Assembly: GCA_963971305.1 (NCBI GenBank)
Contig: OZ020305.1
Span: 14,417,001-14,481,000 of the forward strand
From: Arcuatula senhousia
Lineage: Eukaryota; Mollusca; Bivalvia; Mytilida; Mytilidae
Length of the DNA stretch: 64,000 nucleotides
Direction of reading: 5' to 3'
Part shown: one piece after another, positions 22,660 to 35,100 of the stretch
Numbering within the stretch: the stretch's first letter is position 1
Layout: each line of letters begins with the position of its first letter
Program-made: the position numbers and the translations under genes
Notes under the pieces: generated by a model
Databases searched by the model: none
What the model was told of the DNA's origin: nothing
What the model saw: only the letters and a program-made list of their open reading frames with translations

Positions 22660-25342
22660 ATTGCAGATAAACATCTCTGTTTATTTCTTTCCCTTGTAGA
22701 TATGCTGACTTTATATCTGTTGATGTTATGGTCCATTGTTTACTTGCAGTAATGAACAAAAATAACTTCATAGTCCCTTTTCTTACAGTTGGACTATCTC
22801 TGAAATAAAAACTCTTCTTTGAAGCCGCGTGCCATCAATTTTGCTTTAACTTGCCTTGCAAATTCTGGAAAATTTTTGTTCTCATAGAAATGTATATAAA
22901 CTTTAAAAGACAAACGTAAGACGTCAGATGTGATGAATCTTCCCACACTGTTATTGCTTTAGTTGGAATGCAGAAATGTTCGGATGGATCTTTGAGAAAA
23001 AAAACTTATGTGCCTACTTTATATTATGTTCAGCCGTTAGAGAACAGCAACACATTAATTTGTATAGAAAGGCATAACAAGTTTAAAAGTATTATTTCAA
23101 CAAAGTTCAAAAGTATAATTTCAACATAGTTCAAAACAATAAATTCTAATACGCTTGACGCAAGTTTCGTGTATTCATGACAAATAAACAAGTCCAAATA
23201 TCAAATATTTTTGTCGCTAAAGTTTTCGGTTTATAAAATTAATTCAAGATTGTTTAAAACACCAGGTGTCTTTCCTTGTAATGCACATGGTCGATATCCT
23301 CGGTGCTGGATTTGGCTTCCTTGTTCGAACGTTTTGGTTTTAAGTACTTCTGTTTTCAACAGTTTTGGAATTTGACCTTCCGATGTTTTGATTAAAATGC
23401 TACTGACGAGAGGTTACTCCTTGAAATATCGATATAAAGTATATCCAAATAAACCGTCTATACCCGCGTTTTGCTATTTGTAATCAAGAACTTGATCACA
23501 AATTTTGACCAAGTTCATTCTACCGTGGGGGTAAAGAATAAAATGAAAATTGAATCTTGTAATAATAACAGTAACACTACTAATTACAATGAGTGAGACA
23601 GCAACCATTTATTTTTTTATGTGGAAGTAGGATGAAATTGGATATAAAAAGGCAGTGCTTTGAAATGAAATGGCAGGATGCATTTTGGTGAAAATTCAGT
23701 TATGGTAAGGGGGCAGTCATTTGATTTTTATGAGGGGGCTACGAATAATTTCCTTGTCCTGCCTTTTTTGTTTTTATTTGTCGGGAAAACCCCAGCGTCC
23801 TTTCTTTCTTTTAAAAGGTACTATAAATCCAACCAAGAACACCTATGTTTTAATTTAATGCTCTGTCCTGCCTTTGTATATCTGAAGTTTTTGCCATCCT
23901 GTCTTTCTATGTCAAATTTCACCATCAGCCCCTTAAACGAAAATTAATAAATTTATTTAAGGAAATTCAAAATTGACCACGAAACGAAATCACTTTGGAC
24001 AGCTCAAGCTGACCAGAAAAGGTACATGTAAATATCAAAGATTGAACATAATTTTAAACATTTATTATATCTTTAAAAATTTTGAGCACAGGCACTTGTT
24101 TCTAGAAAAAAAAATATACTTATATACTAACCATACCACAAGGTATCTAACGTATCATTATTGAAAATTTTACCTACTTCTGATATTTGCTTTCTTATAC
24201 AAAAAAATACCATTGACAGAGAAATATGTGCTATATCATCGTAAACTATGATTAATTGTCTACAAAATGGTGTATAAAACAACTACCTTCACTGGACCTC
24301 GACGCCTCGAAGGTAACTTTTATTTCTTGTCATTCACAATCAAACACAACCCAACATTAAATCAAGACATTTGCAGCCGCAGTAAATGGAAATAGAATTA
24401 AACATTTGTGAAAAAAATCTTTGATAGATATAAGTATGTTTAAATAGTATCTTTTTCATTTTTTGATAAAGCAGAACTACAAATGTTATTTTACCTGTCA
24501 CCAATAGAATGAAATCCATTTTAGAAACTGTCTCTATTTTTAGAAAAAAAAATTCGGAACTCCTTTGGACTTTTCTCTTAATCTAACCTAAAAGAAAATA
24601 GTAAATTGGTGGGAAAATTCAAACTGAAAATGGTGACAGTTGATCAAAATAGACTTTGTTCATGGTGTGTATATTTATCTAATTATATTTCTATTAGAAA
24701 TCAAAAAGGCAAAAAAAAAATATTATAACAGCACATTTGAATAAATACATATTTAATTCACTACTGAATATTAATATTTCCATACTTTATATGAGGATAT
24801 TATTTTTAGAACCAATAAGAAAAAACTGTATTTATTGTTTCCAAACGAAAGACGAATTAAGGTAAACCTTAGTTTTATGAGGTTTACCTAAAATTCATAG
24901 AAAATAACACAATACTTTCACAATTGTATAGCTTTAACATGGAACCATGAGTAAATAAATAAAGGTATATCAGAGGTACATGTACCGAACTGAGAAGATC
25001 GGTGTCCAAGAAGATAAGACAAATCAAGAAGACGTACGGAGAAGCTGCTGATAAGAACGGCCATGTCATGGTACAAACACTTCAAATAAAATTATATGTT
25101 AAGCCAGGATTTCTGATAGCTAACATAGTGATCTAAGGGTTCGATAGTATAATATAACACAGCACGGGGACAAAATAGGGACAGTAAGAGACCGACCATC
25201 TAACCTTACAATATCTTGAAAATGATTCTAATGAAAAAAATATTTTGACAGCATAGAGTAAGAAAAAAATATTCTGAAGAAGAATTTTTGCTAGATAAAA
25301 TAATTGTCATAACGAAAAAATATATTCTGTCGCGTCGACTTA
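22660..25342. other. Intergenic DNA with few features
   Basis: No convincing coding exon. It includes one decayed retrozyme piece (23130-23215, listed separately) and a 10-bp perfect hairpin AGGTAAACCT/AGGTTTACCT at 24860-24889. Confidence 0.45.
23130..23215 (-). pseudogene. Decayed hammerhead/retrozyme fragment
   Basis: On the minus strand GAAAC (23168-23164) and a GUC after a 4-nt loop survive, flanked by an 'agcgtattagaatttattgt' tail, but CUGAUGA is no longer recognisable. Confidence 0.6.
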
Positions 25343-25490
25343 AAAGAAGCAAAGGTGTACCAAAGGAGTAATCAGTATCTTAAAACCGTAAAGACTAAGA
25401 CAAAACCGGCAGACAAAAAATCATCACAACAAAACAAACCACATAACAACATAAAACACACACACACAACAACAACAAAACTCAAGTAAA
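25343..25490 (-). repeat. PLE-A 3' tail fragment
   Basis: On the minus strand it ends with 'ggtacacctttgcttctt', matching 20049-20066, and is truncated soon after. It is the shortest clear solo tail. Confidence 0.75.
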
Positions 25491-25647
25491 AAATACTAAT
25501 TTCTTACTAAAATCTAAAAAAAAACAAGACCCCCTTTAAATTACATGGTATGTCCCTGAGATGATTATAAACCTAAAAAGAACATCTAATGACACATCAC
25601 AGGTGAGATTTGTATCATTTATATTGTTGTAATCTGGACCAAATTGA

Positions 25648-25806
25648 TAAAGGTAATAACAAAACTACCGAACTTGAATGATCAATCTCATAGTCCAGAG
25701 AAAATGACAAGAACGAATCAGTCATACCGGAGAATTGGTGGATCGCAATGGTCCTGACTTGGTACAGGTATTTCAAACGAAATGGTGGGTTAAACCAGGT
25801 TAAATT
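25648..25806 (-). repeat. Interspersed repeat R1 (minus)
   Basis: It matches 50122-50300, 50380-50525 and the reverse-strand copy at 53145-53400. Hallmarks on its plus strand are 'accaagtcaggaccattgcg', 'ttctccggtatgactgattc' and 'ttcggtagttttgttattac'. All copies stop near 'attacctttat', which is probably its 3' end. Class unknown. Confidence 0.7.
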
Positions 25807-26118
25807 GAGCAACAAATTTATGTCTGAAGTTGTAACTTTTCCATGTATTTAGCATAAACTGATGAAGCGTAAAAATGCTAATATAAGTTAAAAGTAAAAC
25901 AATTGTTCTGGTTTATGCATGATTTAATAAATATAATAAGATTTGCTTTATTGAAAAAATCTTTTAATGACTTTTTTCTCTTTTAAAAGTACGCCTACAG
26001 TTCGCGTTTGTTGGCAGATGTTTGTGTTTCGTCAGCAGATACTGTTGTGTTTAACGATTTTACATTAAAGGCGACATCCTACTCTATAGCTCATTTAATT
26101 AAGAATAACCCAAAGAAA

Positions 26119-26199
26119 ATGATGCGATATTTTGTGTTTCTTGTAGTACTTGTAGGGACAGCTTGGGCTGCTGAAACAGATGAGACTTTTACAGTTGAG
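26119..26199 (+). CDS. Gene 2 exon 1: signal peptide
   Basis: ATG ATG CGA opens [17 protein letters not shown], a short basic start, a hydrophobic core and an Ala-X-Ala-type cleavage site, then acidic ETDETFTVE and the donor 'gtaaga' in phase 0. I chose this start because the signal core follows it directly. An in-frame ATG at 26008 would add 37 residues and bury the signal, so it is less likely. Confidence 0.85.
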
Positions 26200-29100
26200 G
26201 TAAGAGGATTTTTCGGTATTTTTTCGCACATTTTGCAACTTTTTACTTCAGATTGACTTTTTAATGCATAAATGAGTTGAAATAATTTTTTTTGTCAGTT
26301 TATTATTGGAATAATTACAATAGGAATGCCTTTTACTTTTCTAGAACTTTTTTATTTAAATGCTCTTAAGCCAAACTATGCTTGGTAGAGGGCTTTGACT
26401 ATTTTGAAATCGTCACTAAGGTGTTGTTGCCAAAGCGGGCTAACCTCGCGATCCGGAAATTAATACTTGGTTTTATTCTAGCAAATTTTATTGACTGAAA
26501 ATTTTTTCTTGTGTTTTATAGGCAACCTTCTTTAAAGAAATGTTTTGGTTTTATTATCCATGATCACCATATTCATATATTGTTTGACATGCTCAAGCTT
26601 TTGGTACGTGTACCTCTGATGAGTCTGGAATAGACAGAACGTGCATCAGACGTGAAAAATCTATTTTCTCGAATTTGTTAAAGTTTTCATTCATTGCCTC
26701 ATTTTAAACTTCCAAAGTTTAGATTAACTCTAAGGTTTGCACTTGCGTAACTACGGCATATTTGTTCTTTGTAAAATTAACCATAGATTTTTTTTCCAAT
26801 TCATTTCAATGGTATCCAACTGCAAGTGGTTAAAAGTGCCAGTGCAAATCTAATCACCGGAAGACTGTAAAATTCGACCTGAGATATACTGCCATTTCAA
26901 ATTTTAGACGTTTTCTCTAAACATTCTCGAGGGTTACAGGTTCTTCCTCAGAGAATGTTGTAAATTAAACTATTTTTCACCCCTCAATTTTTTTTTTATT
27001 TACACAAGCTCGCCAAAGCTCGCATGCTGAAAAATATATTTATCTTGGATAGGAGTAATCATTTAATCCAATCATGGTTGAAGGACTACCCATATTCAAG
27101 CATGATAATAACATAAGATTAATTTTCGTATTTTTTTCTTCAAAATCTATAGCAAATTATATTTTAAAAGACAAATTCATGTTAGATTATCTGGTCTTAT
27201 ACTTTAATCGAAGCTATAACAACTTATATTTTAAACGTTGAAAATATTTATTTACTCTTGTAATGTAAGTAATCATTGGATGTTCAGTTAGGCATGTTTT
27301 GGTTTTATTGTTTTAATGTCTTTGTATTCATTTAACATATGGAAACCAAAAGTAACAATCGGGCATTTGGGTGTCAAAGATCAAAAACTTATCAACACAA
27401 ACGAAAACAACACGAATATTAAGACAAGATTAAACCACCAAACATCATTTAGTAATGCAACTTAAGTTGCCACAAGAGTGAACTCATGTGCTACGGGAGT
27501 TGAGGCAGTTGCTGCTTTATGCACCATACAGATCGCATTAACAACGTGTTAAATCCAGTAAAAAACTCGACGGTAAACCTATACGAGATTTCCTTACGAG
27601 TTCTTACGAGTTTTCAACTCTTAATCGATCGCAAAGACTCGTAAATCAATCTTTGTTACTCGTAAACAGGTCTTTCTAGCTCGTGTGCAATCGGTAAGAA
27701 CTCGTGAAAGTAAAATTCGTTTCTTCTTTGGACGGGAGTGTGAAAAATTTCCGCACAACTGACGAAATCGTGACAACTCGGAAATAGATCGTAAAAGGTT
27801 GGTAGAAAATCTCGCAAGAACTCGTAAAACTATAAATTTTGATAATCGTAACAACTCGTAAGAGAATATCGTATATGTGAAGGGGGTATAACGTGCAACT
27901 CTTTTGTTAAATATAATGACTTTCTTCGCCCTACACTTCTAGTCTGTAGAATGGTTTTAAATATTCTGATCTGCTAAATTAAGAAAAAATATTGTACCTG
28001 GTTTTGACTCAACAACTGGGAATACCTTCATAATGGGTCTTTGTAATTTGCAATGGAACATTTACCGGTCATTAACCCTATAATGACAATATCTTCTCTT
28101 TTGTATTTCAATTTTGTTTAAATTAGTATTTGTTTACACTTGAAGCTATAATTGATTTCTTATGTTGTGATCTTTTAGAAACAAGGATGTCCTATAGTAT
28201 CATCGTCCATAGTGTGTGTACAACAAGAACCGAGAGAATGTGAGAAAGACAAAGACTGCAAACAAGGTACGTATTTATATATATATATAACCGTAAGAAT
28301 TTTTGTCCCTTTCTCCATCTCACACATTCTTTCAACTAAGTTTATCGAATTTGGACTTGTACAAAAAACTCTCTCCGACTGTCTAATAGTATGCAAAAAA
28401 AAGTCAAATAATTCAAGAAAAAAAAACAGAAAATGTACAGTTTTTCAAGTAACATTCAGTGCTACGAAAGTGGTATTTTCCTTGTATCATCACCATTTCT
28501 TCACTTATCGAACTTTTACATGAAGAAGGTCATGCAATTGCTCTTTATTATCATTAAGCTTATTAAAATGTGAAAGAATCAATCGAATGTCTAACCTACG
28601 AATGGGCAAAGACAAAAAAAGAAGAAAAATTGGTCAATAAAACCATCAAAACATGTAAAAGTATGAAGCGATGTTTGTAAGTTCCCTTTCTTTTTAGGAT
28701 TGTGCTGTCCTATTACTTGTGGAGGAACGAAGTGTTCACCGAGTAAATATGCCTTATTTTTTATGCTTAATGATTTTTTTCTCTATAAAGTTAAGATGGC
28801 AGTGTTCAGTATTGTTTAAAAGATAGTATATATCATGTATATACTGTAATGCTCAAATTCCAACAGTGTCTTTTGCTTTTCACCTGGGCTCCTTTCTAAT
28901 GATAAGTTATTAACGATAGCAATAGTTTATTTCTCTCCTAAATTTTTATCGCTTTGCTTTTAATTTGTTTAGTACTGTGGATTCATTTATTTTCGTGGGA
29001 ACTTATTTTCGTGGTTTGATAAAAATTGATAAGTTCGTGGATTCTTAAATTTGTGGTTCTGAAGTGTGCACCATACAGATCAATGTTTAATTACCTTTTG

Positions 29101-32100
29101 TGGAATGTCAAATTTCGCGTGTCGATGCCACCCACGAAAACCACGAAAATTGATACCCAACGAATAGTAATGAAACCACAGTATGTGTTTTCTTACAAAA
29201 TATCAATATAGGCGGATTGCATAAAAAACTGGTTTAACAATGTCATTTTTGCGCTATTGTTATTGCAAGTCTTTGTTAAAATAGTCATGATAATTGCATG
29301 CATTTATGTTTCTGTCTAATTTATGTCGTTGTTACTGTGTCAAGAACCATTTGCATTAAATATTTATTATGGATTGCAAGACGACTGGTAAATGGTGATA
29401 CATATGGGTTCAGTCTTAACCTGTACAAAAGTTACATTAAAACAGGCGTTACATGTACGATAGCTTTTCTGGTCAGCTTGAGCTGTCAAAACAGTGAAAT
29501 TTGATCAGGCCAAGGCGGACCGCGGTCATTTTTCCTGGTCAGGTCGGGTCAGAGTAGACCAGACTGGACATGACCAAAAGCCAGGTCAGCATGTACCGTT
29601 AAATATCGGACAATCTAGTTCTTTTAATAAAAAAAAAATAATCGTATTTAATCATTCAATATTAAAAAAAACTTGAAATTAACAAGAAAATATCCTTATT
29701 TGCATAGATTTAAAATCTTTACAATAAGTTTTAGTTTAAAATAATTCATATTTTTCCTTCATACCAAATCCAGATATTTTACTGAATGTTCGCCATCGAT
29801 ATTATTCCTGATCTTTGTTGTGACTCTTCCGTTACAATGACATCCTAATTCTAGGAAAGCCCAGAAGGCTCATACGAGATTCGAGATTTGGAATTCGAAT
29901 TTCAAGCAAATGAAAGGTCTTTTATCGCAGAATTCAATTTTCGTTATACGATATTTTATGTTCGCGTTTTTTTAAACTATCACAAAAAATTGAAAAAATA
30001 AATGCTCGAGAAAAAAACACGTGTCATTAAATTTGCGAGTTTTGTTTAACTACGCAGCTACTCAAATGGACGAATCATTAAGTGTGCATTATATAAGTGA
30101 GGACTATTCAAGACGATATGTGATGTATATTGAAATGATTTGCCAATGGGCGTCTCCTGAAGAACCTCAGTGTAGTCGGAAAAGGTTCTGGCTCTGGTTC
30201 AACTGTAACTTGAGTAGCTTACTCTGAAGGTGGTGTGTCATGAGCTAGACAGCATATGTCAAACAGCGAGGATTAAAGTAAGCAGTCGCTACATGTCATA
30301 GGGATGTTTTGGCATGATATAGCAGTTTTGGAATTGTTGCCAAAAATCCGAGCTACTTTTTCTATACCCAAAAGAAAGGGGAGGGATTCCAACTACGAAA
30401 CCCTCTCTGAAACTGCCACTGCAACATCTGATTAAAACCACCAGACAGTAAGGTGATTGGAAATACATCGATTATCTAAATATATTATAAATCCGACCAA
30501 GACTCATAAGTGTTTCGAATATAACTTTGAATAAAGGCGGGTAAATATATCTAAATTACAAAAAGCAAAAAAATAATAATATATTGAAATTACCAAAATT
30601 ATAATATACACTGTTGAATTGTTTTTTTTTTTAATTTAATGGTGACCTATTTGGTTGGTTATAACTAAATTGAATCTCGAATCTCGAATTTCTAATCTCG
30701 AATCTCGAATGTCGTATCTCGAATCCCGCATTTCGATAATTACGTTTTTAAAGAACTAATTTGATTGGTACAGGATTAAAAAAAAAGAAATCTGATTGGT
30801 TATAAATATGCTGAATTTTGAAATTCGAATCTCGAATCTCGAATAAAATTTCGAATCTCGAATCTCGAATAAGCCTTCTGGGCTTTCCGTATAATTCACT
30901 TTAATTATATGTTAATATAATATAATTGTATGCATTTTTATTTCTTAATCCTCCAAGTTTGGAAATTTTGTTATTACCTTTATTTATAACCACATTCATT
31001 TATTTATCTCGTAAATACATATTAATTTCCATTAACTTTACTTTAACACTGAAGTGGTCTGCTTGATATTAGGCGTTCCTGAGCTGACCTGCAGCTGACC
31101 AAAACCTTTGTCAGATTGAACATGACAAGATTGCTGGTCCACTTAAACCGGACATGACTGGTCCTGTCAAAGCGAACCTAGGACTAGGTCCGATTTTTAA
31201 GTTAGCTTTGAAGCGGAACATGGTCCACTATAAGCAAACCATAAAATTGTCCAGAGTGAAATTCTTCAGCTTTTCTTCTTCAATATAATTATATAGAGCT
31301 CCGCAGAGTTTTAATGTTCACTGCACAAAACAAACATTTCAAACTTGTAACTAGCAATTTTTATAAAAAGAAAATGAATTTTAAAAGTTAAGATTTGATG
31401 TCATTTGTTATGAATCATGTAAACATGTAGTTTGTATGCAAAGTGGCACAGCAGATGTTTTATTTGTGATTATACAATAACACATGTGTCTGGACGATTT
31501 TTATAATTTAAACGGCATTGCGGTACGTGACTAATAAATTTTATAGTTTTGATATCGATTTAAAAAAATACATTGTAAGTTCAATTTTCTTATTTTCGAG
31601 ACCGATTGAGTAGTATCCAGTGTGTCTTTTTTTCTTGATATTACTTGACGTTATCTTAATTTTACTTGGTTGACTGCTAGGATATGAACTGAATTTATAC
31701 TGATTTTCTTTAAGTATTGGACACATTGAGAGTTCAGTAAGTTTAGTAGTTGTTAAAGTAAATATTGTCCGTTTCGGTTGTGAAATATTTTCTAGTATGT
31801 ACATGTATACTCAGATTCAGGAATGACAGATTTTACAGTCATGTCATTTCAGTTCGCTCTAAATTTTTTAAATAATTCTGTTATATGTATGATATTATAT
31901 TATTGTTCTAAAATTGAAAACATTATAGCATTATAAATTAAATTAATAACAATTTCATACCGGTAATCAACATCATTTAACCTATATATGTCATGCAGGT
32001 ATTTCTCTCATTCAATTAGTTCCAACTACAATTAATTTGCAAATAATTCAAAACAAATCTCATTCTCGAGGATATCAAAGATATTTTAAACAAGAGGCTC

Positions 32101-35100
32101 CCAGGAGCCTGAATCGCTCACCTGGTCTTAATGTCAACCCTTTGAAGACTTTTGTATAGCTAAATGAGCTGAATGTATTAGCAATGAAAAGCTTTTCTCT
32201 ATCTGCAATAGTTTTCATTCCAAAGCAAAAAACACTATATTTCACCTTTAAAGGGCCATAACCCCTTAAAGGGGTCATCTGACAACTTCAACCCTAAAAA
32301 GACTTTTGTAGAGCTAATTAAGCTGAACATTTAAGCAAGCAACAGCTTTTCTCTATCTGCAATAGTTTTCATTCTATGAGCCAAAAACACTATTTTTTGC
32401 CTTTAAGGGGCCGTAACCACTATAAGGGGTCATCTGGCAACTTTAACCCTATGGAAACTTTTGTAGAGCTAAATGAGCTGAACATTTAAGCAAGCAACAA
32501 CTTTTCTCCATCTGCAATAGTTTTCATTCCATAGGCCAAAGACACTATTTTTTGCCTTTAAGGGGCTGTAACCCCTATAAGGGGTCATCTGACAACTTCG
32601 ACCATAAGGAGACTTGTGTAGAGCTAAATGAGCTGAACATTTAAGCAAGCAACAGCTTTTCTCTATCTGCAATAGTTTTCATTCTATGAGCCAAAAACAC
32701 TATTTTTTGCCTTTAAGGGGCCGTAACCCCTATAAGGGGTCATCTGACAACTTTGACCATATGGAGACTTGTGTAGAGCTAAATGAGCTGAACATTTAAG
32801 CAAGCAACAGCTTTTCTCTATCTGCAATAGTTTTCATTCTATAGGCCAAAAACTCTATTTTTTGCCTTTAAGGGGCCATAACCCCTATAAGGGGTCATCT
32901 GACAACTTTGACCCTATGGAGACTTTGTAGAGCTAAATGAGCTGAACATTTCAGCAAGCAACAGCTTCTCTCTATCTGCAATAGTTTTCATTCTATAGGC
33001 CAAAAACATGAAAAAATGCTATTTTTCACCTTTAAGGGGCCGTAACTCCCATAAGGGGTCATCTGACAACTTCGACTCAATGGTGACTTTTGTAGAGCTT
33101 TTGATGCTGAAGCAGTAGCGTGGCATCAGATTTCTTCTATCTCTTATACTTTTTGATTTACAAGCCAAAAACAGTAGTCTGACCCCCCTGGTCTATTTTT
33201 AGCAACGGCGGCCATGTTTTTCGACGAATCAAAAATCCCCACATCAGTTCTGTGGGGGATACCCTAAAGTACCACCAGACCAAATTTGGTTTGAATCTGT
33301 GCAGCCGTTTCAGAGGAGAAGAAGTTTGAAGAAAAGTTAACGACGACGACGACGACGGACGACGACGACGACGGACGACGACGACGGACGCCAAGTGATG
33401 GCAATAGCTGACATGGCCTTTGGCCAGGTGAGCTAAAAAGATGATAACAGACATTTAACAATATGTGAAGGTTATCTTTATTAATATTAATATATTAAAT
33501 AATTGTATAAATATTATTTAATAATTTCAGACGTTTGTAACCTACCTAAAGTGGTAGGACCATGTGAAGCAGCTATTCCAAGTTATTACTTCAACAGCTA
33601 TACTCAGAAATGCGAGTCGTTTAACTATGGCGGTTGTGAGGGCAACGACAACAGGTTCCCTACAGAGGAGCTGTGCCAAGACACATGCATAGGTTTGGTT
33701 TAACATTTTAATGCTTATCGAAACATGAATTCAAATCGATACTTAATGATTTTGTCAATGGACATTCGAAGGATAATTCGAAAAACAACAACAATAGCAA
33801 AAAATATACCCCCTCCATTTTTAGTATTCTAACTAATAAAATTAAGTTTCAAATACATGTATATCAGTTCTGATCATCCTCACACGGTACATTCATCATG
33901 TTAAATTTCTATGCGTGCGGATAATTGACATACAATGGCGAGTTGTAAATAAAAAAATAAATTGAACATGTCGCTTCAGGAAAAGAAATCACCGGAAGAG
34001 GTAAGAAATTGATCACTTTCTCATAGACATATTTTATTTGCATGGAACCAGTCCAAAGTGTTCGGCGTAGTCGTTTGATTGGTGTCGATTTCTTTGAATC
34101 CATGCACTATTTGCCTCAAACACTATTCACAAAGATCGGAAACATGAACCAACAATATCTTATTCATTTATAACTTCGATTTAAACACTATTAAAGCAGA
34201 TAGGAAACTGACTAATTCCCATTCCTTGACATTGAGGTTCGAATAAAAGCATTTTTTGTGATTGAAAATAATCCATAATAAATATATGTGGTGACATGCA
34301 GCGCTGTAAACGTGGTGAATAATGTTATGTGTCATTTTTTTACGATTGAGTCGGAAAGCAGAAAAATAATGCATGTATATGGTTAACTTTTGGTAAACTT
34401 CTCTCAATTACGATAAAGTTTACTAATGAACCAATGAAAAAGATGAAAACGAATAATGGTTGATTGATTGATTGCTGTTTGTTTAAATCAAAATCTTTAC
34501 AAGAAATAATTGATTTGTGCAGACAACACAAGGACACAGCACTTATAATACAGACCCATATGTATACATGTAATAGGAAAAGGGTCAATAAACGACCGCA
34601 TACCAAAATTAAATGAACCAAAGTCACAAACAGGACAATAAACCCTCAACGCAACAAAAGCCAATGCACTCTAAGAGGGAAGAAATCCTTGGCACATATT
34701 TCAAAAATTGCTCAAGTCCTGCTAGGACTAAAACCTTATTCATTGAACACTTAGTTTATCATCGCCATGTAAGTAAATTATTGCAATGCAATAGTAAAAC
34801 ATGAAAATAAATAAACCATTCCTGATACATTTTTTACCCATTGTTATTTGTAAGGGAGAAAGTTAATACAGAACTCCATTCTCTTGTTGAGAATAGCTGG
34901 TACATCAATGCAACGTCTATTGTTAACGTAATTGTTTCTATGTTTTGTATCTGAGTAACATAAAACCTCAGTTCTCCATTATAGTTATTCTATGTAGATG
35001 TAGTTCGTCTGAATTCACCTCTAATCCACAGAACTCTCTGAACTTTCAAATCATACTCTCTTTTCCATTTTGAAATGAAAAGGTTGCCTCATCGGTCTCT

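Noticed and set aside
24860..24889. Hairpin as a transcription terminator
   Set aside because: Rho-independent termination does not apply to a eukaryotic nuclear locus; it is an isolated 10-bp inverted repeat.
26008..26118. Upstream in-frame ATG as the start of gene 2
   Set aside because: It would place 37 polar residues before the signal core; the MMRYF start is more consistent with secretion.
32130..33070. A CRISPR array
   Set aside because: The ~155-bp units are contiguous, with no short repeat/unique spacer pattern, and the DNA is eukaryotic.
33158..33461. Arg-rich and Ser-rich open frames on the minus strand
   Set aside because: They are translations of the (GAC)n tract inside a repeat element.
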